From Candidatus Hydrogenedentota bacterium (lineage in GTDB: Bacteria; Hydrogenedentota; Hydrogenedentia; Hydrogenedentales; SLHB01), in contig JABWCD010000023.1 in NCBI GenBank assembly GCA_013359265.1, forward strand, positions 82,708-146,707: a stretch of DNA of 64,000 bases, written 5' to 3'. The notes under the pieces were generated by a model. That model was not told where the DNA came from, made no database searches, and was given only the letters and a program-made list of their open reading frames with translations. This document shows positions 63,909 through 64,000 of this stretch, piece after piece; positions within the stretch are counted from its first letter, which is position 1, and the number at the start of each line of letters is the position of its first letter. The translations under genes and the position numbers were made by a program.

Positions 63909-64000
63909 TGCTCCCCTAAAAGTAGACCAGTTGGAATGTTAGGATCTCCGGGCATGAAGGAGGTCCGAGATGAAGAAGAAGCGGTTTACGGAAGAGCAGA
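63909..64000 (+). mobile_element. IS3-family insertion sequence, left end only
   Basis: The left end begins TGCTCCCCTAAAAGTAGACC, which looks like an IS3-type terminal inverted repeat, and leads to an orfA start. The rest is past the window edge. Confidence 0.75.
63970..64000 (+). CDS. IS3 orfA transposase start (partial)
   Basis: An AAGGAGG site leads to ATG 63970 and the first ten residues KKKRFTEEQ fit IS3 orfA. It runs off the window. Confidence 0.75.
   Translation, partial: MKKKRFTEEQ

Larger units (their letters stand above)
33006..64000. mobile_element. tRNA-Val-integrated mobile element, right end beyond window
   Basis: An integrase adjoins the tRNA 3' end and a small excisionase-like gene follows. 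The 28 kb after it hold recombination-, nuclease- and stress-type accessory genes. I find no copy of the tRNA 3' end later in the window, so attR is not seen. No relaxase, replication initiator, capsid or terminase is recognisable. Confidence 0.8.

Noticed and set aside
1..64000. CRISPR arrays or cas genes
   Set aside because: No regularly spaced identical repeats and no Cas motif were noticed.

Overview
The window suggests a GC-rich chromosome of an uncultured environmental bacterium. The native gene set includes Tat-exported Gfo/Idh oxidoreductases, a PqaA-like protein, a pectinase-like GH28 protein, a CehA/McbA-type protein, FG-GAP propeller proteins and bacillithiol synthesis genes. This mix is typical of Hydrogenedentota, Planctomycetota and related groups, but the assignment is an inference from gene content and no rRNA or marker tree is available here.

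Region 1 (1-33.1 kb) is ordinary chromosome. It opens with an isoprenoid/envelope cluster (end of an upstream gene, dxr, rseP), then aspartate kinase and pyruvate kinase. A methyltransferase-bshC-bshB1-bshA cluster for bacillithiol follows; the overlapping methyltransferase may make N-methyl-bacillithiol. After that come Gfo/Idh dehydrogenases, an FG-GAP protein, two glycosyltransferases (GT39-like and GT9-like), a structured-RNA candidate upstream of rarA, and a run of secreted hydrolases with an APC permease (23.3-32.9 kb) that looks like plant or algal polysaccharide use.

Region 2 (33.0 kb to the right edge) is an integrated mobile element. It starts at a tRNA-Val(TAC) gene followed directly by a tyrosine recombinase and a small excisionase-like protein. 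Its right end is not in the window. I see no relaxase, replication initiator, capsid or terminase gene.

The minus-strand arm (45.8 to 34.3 kb) reads: winged-helix regulator, ECF-like sigma factor, GrpE-like protein, Hsp70-like protein with an AT-hook-like N-terminus and no helical lid, vWA protein, a J-like/TM/PEGA protein, a lipoprotein, a zinc-ribbon membrane protein, and a large P-loop ATPase with a C-terminal winged helix and nuclease-like domain. The plus-strand arm (46.0 to 62.2 kb) reads: HEWFH metalloprotein, ArdC-like protein, a train of small proteins, a Gp88-like protein, a metallopeptidase-vWA protein, MoxR ATPase, a SAP-domain protein, a radical SAM protein, a coiled-coil protein and a second ATPase with a winged helix and nuclease-like domain. 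A minus-strand PD-(D/E)XK nuclease lies between the first two of these. An XRE regulator with its own operator and a small membrane protein follow. The chaperone/vWA/sigma operon and the MoxR/vWA/SAP operon, each paired with an ATPase-nuclease of the same architecture, are the best candidates for an undescribed system.

At the right edge an IS3-family element begins inside a sensor-like gene and disrupts it.
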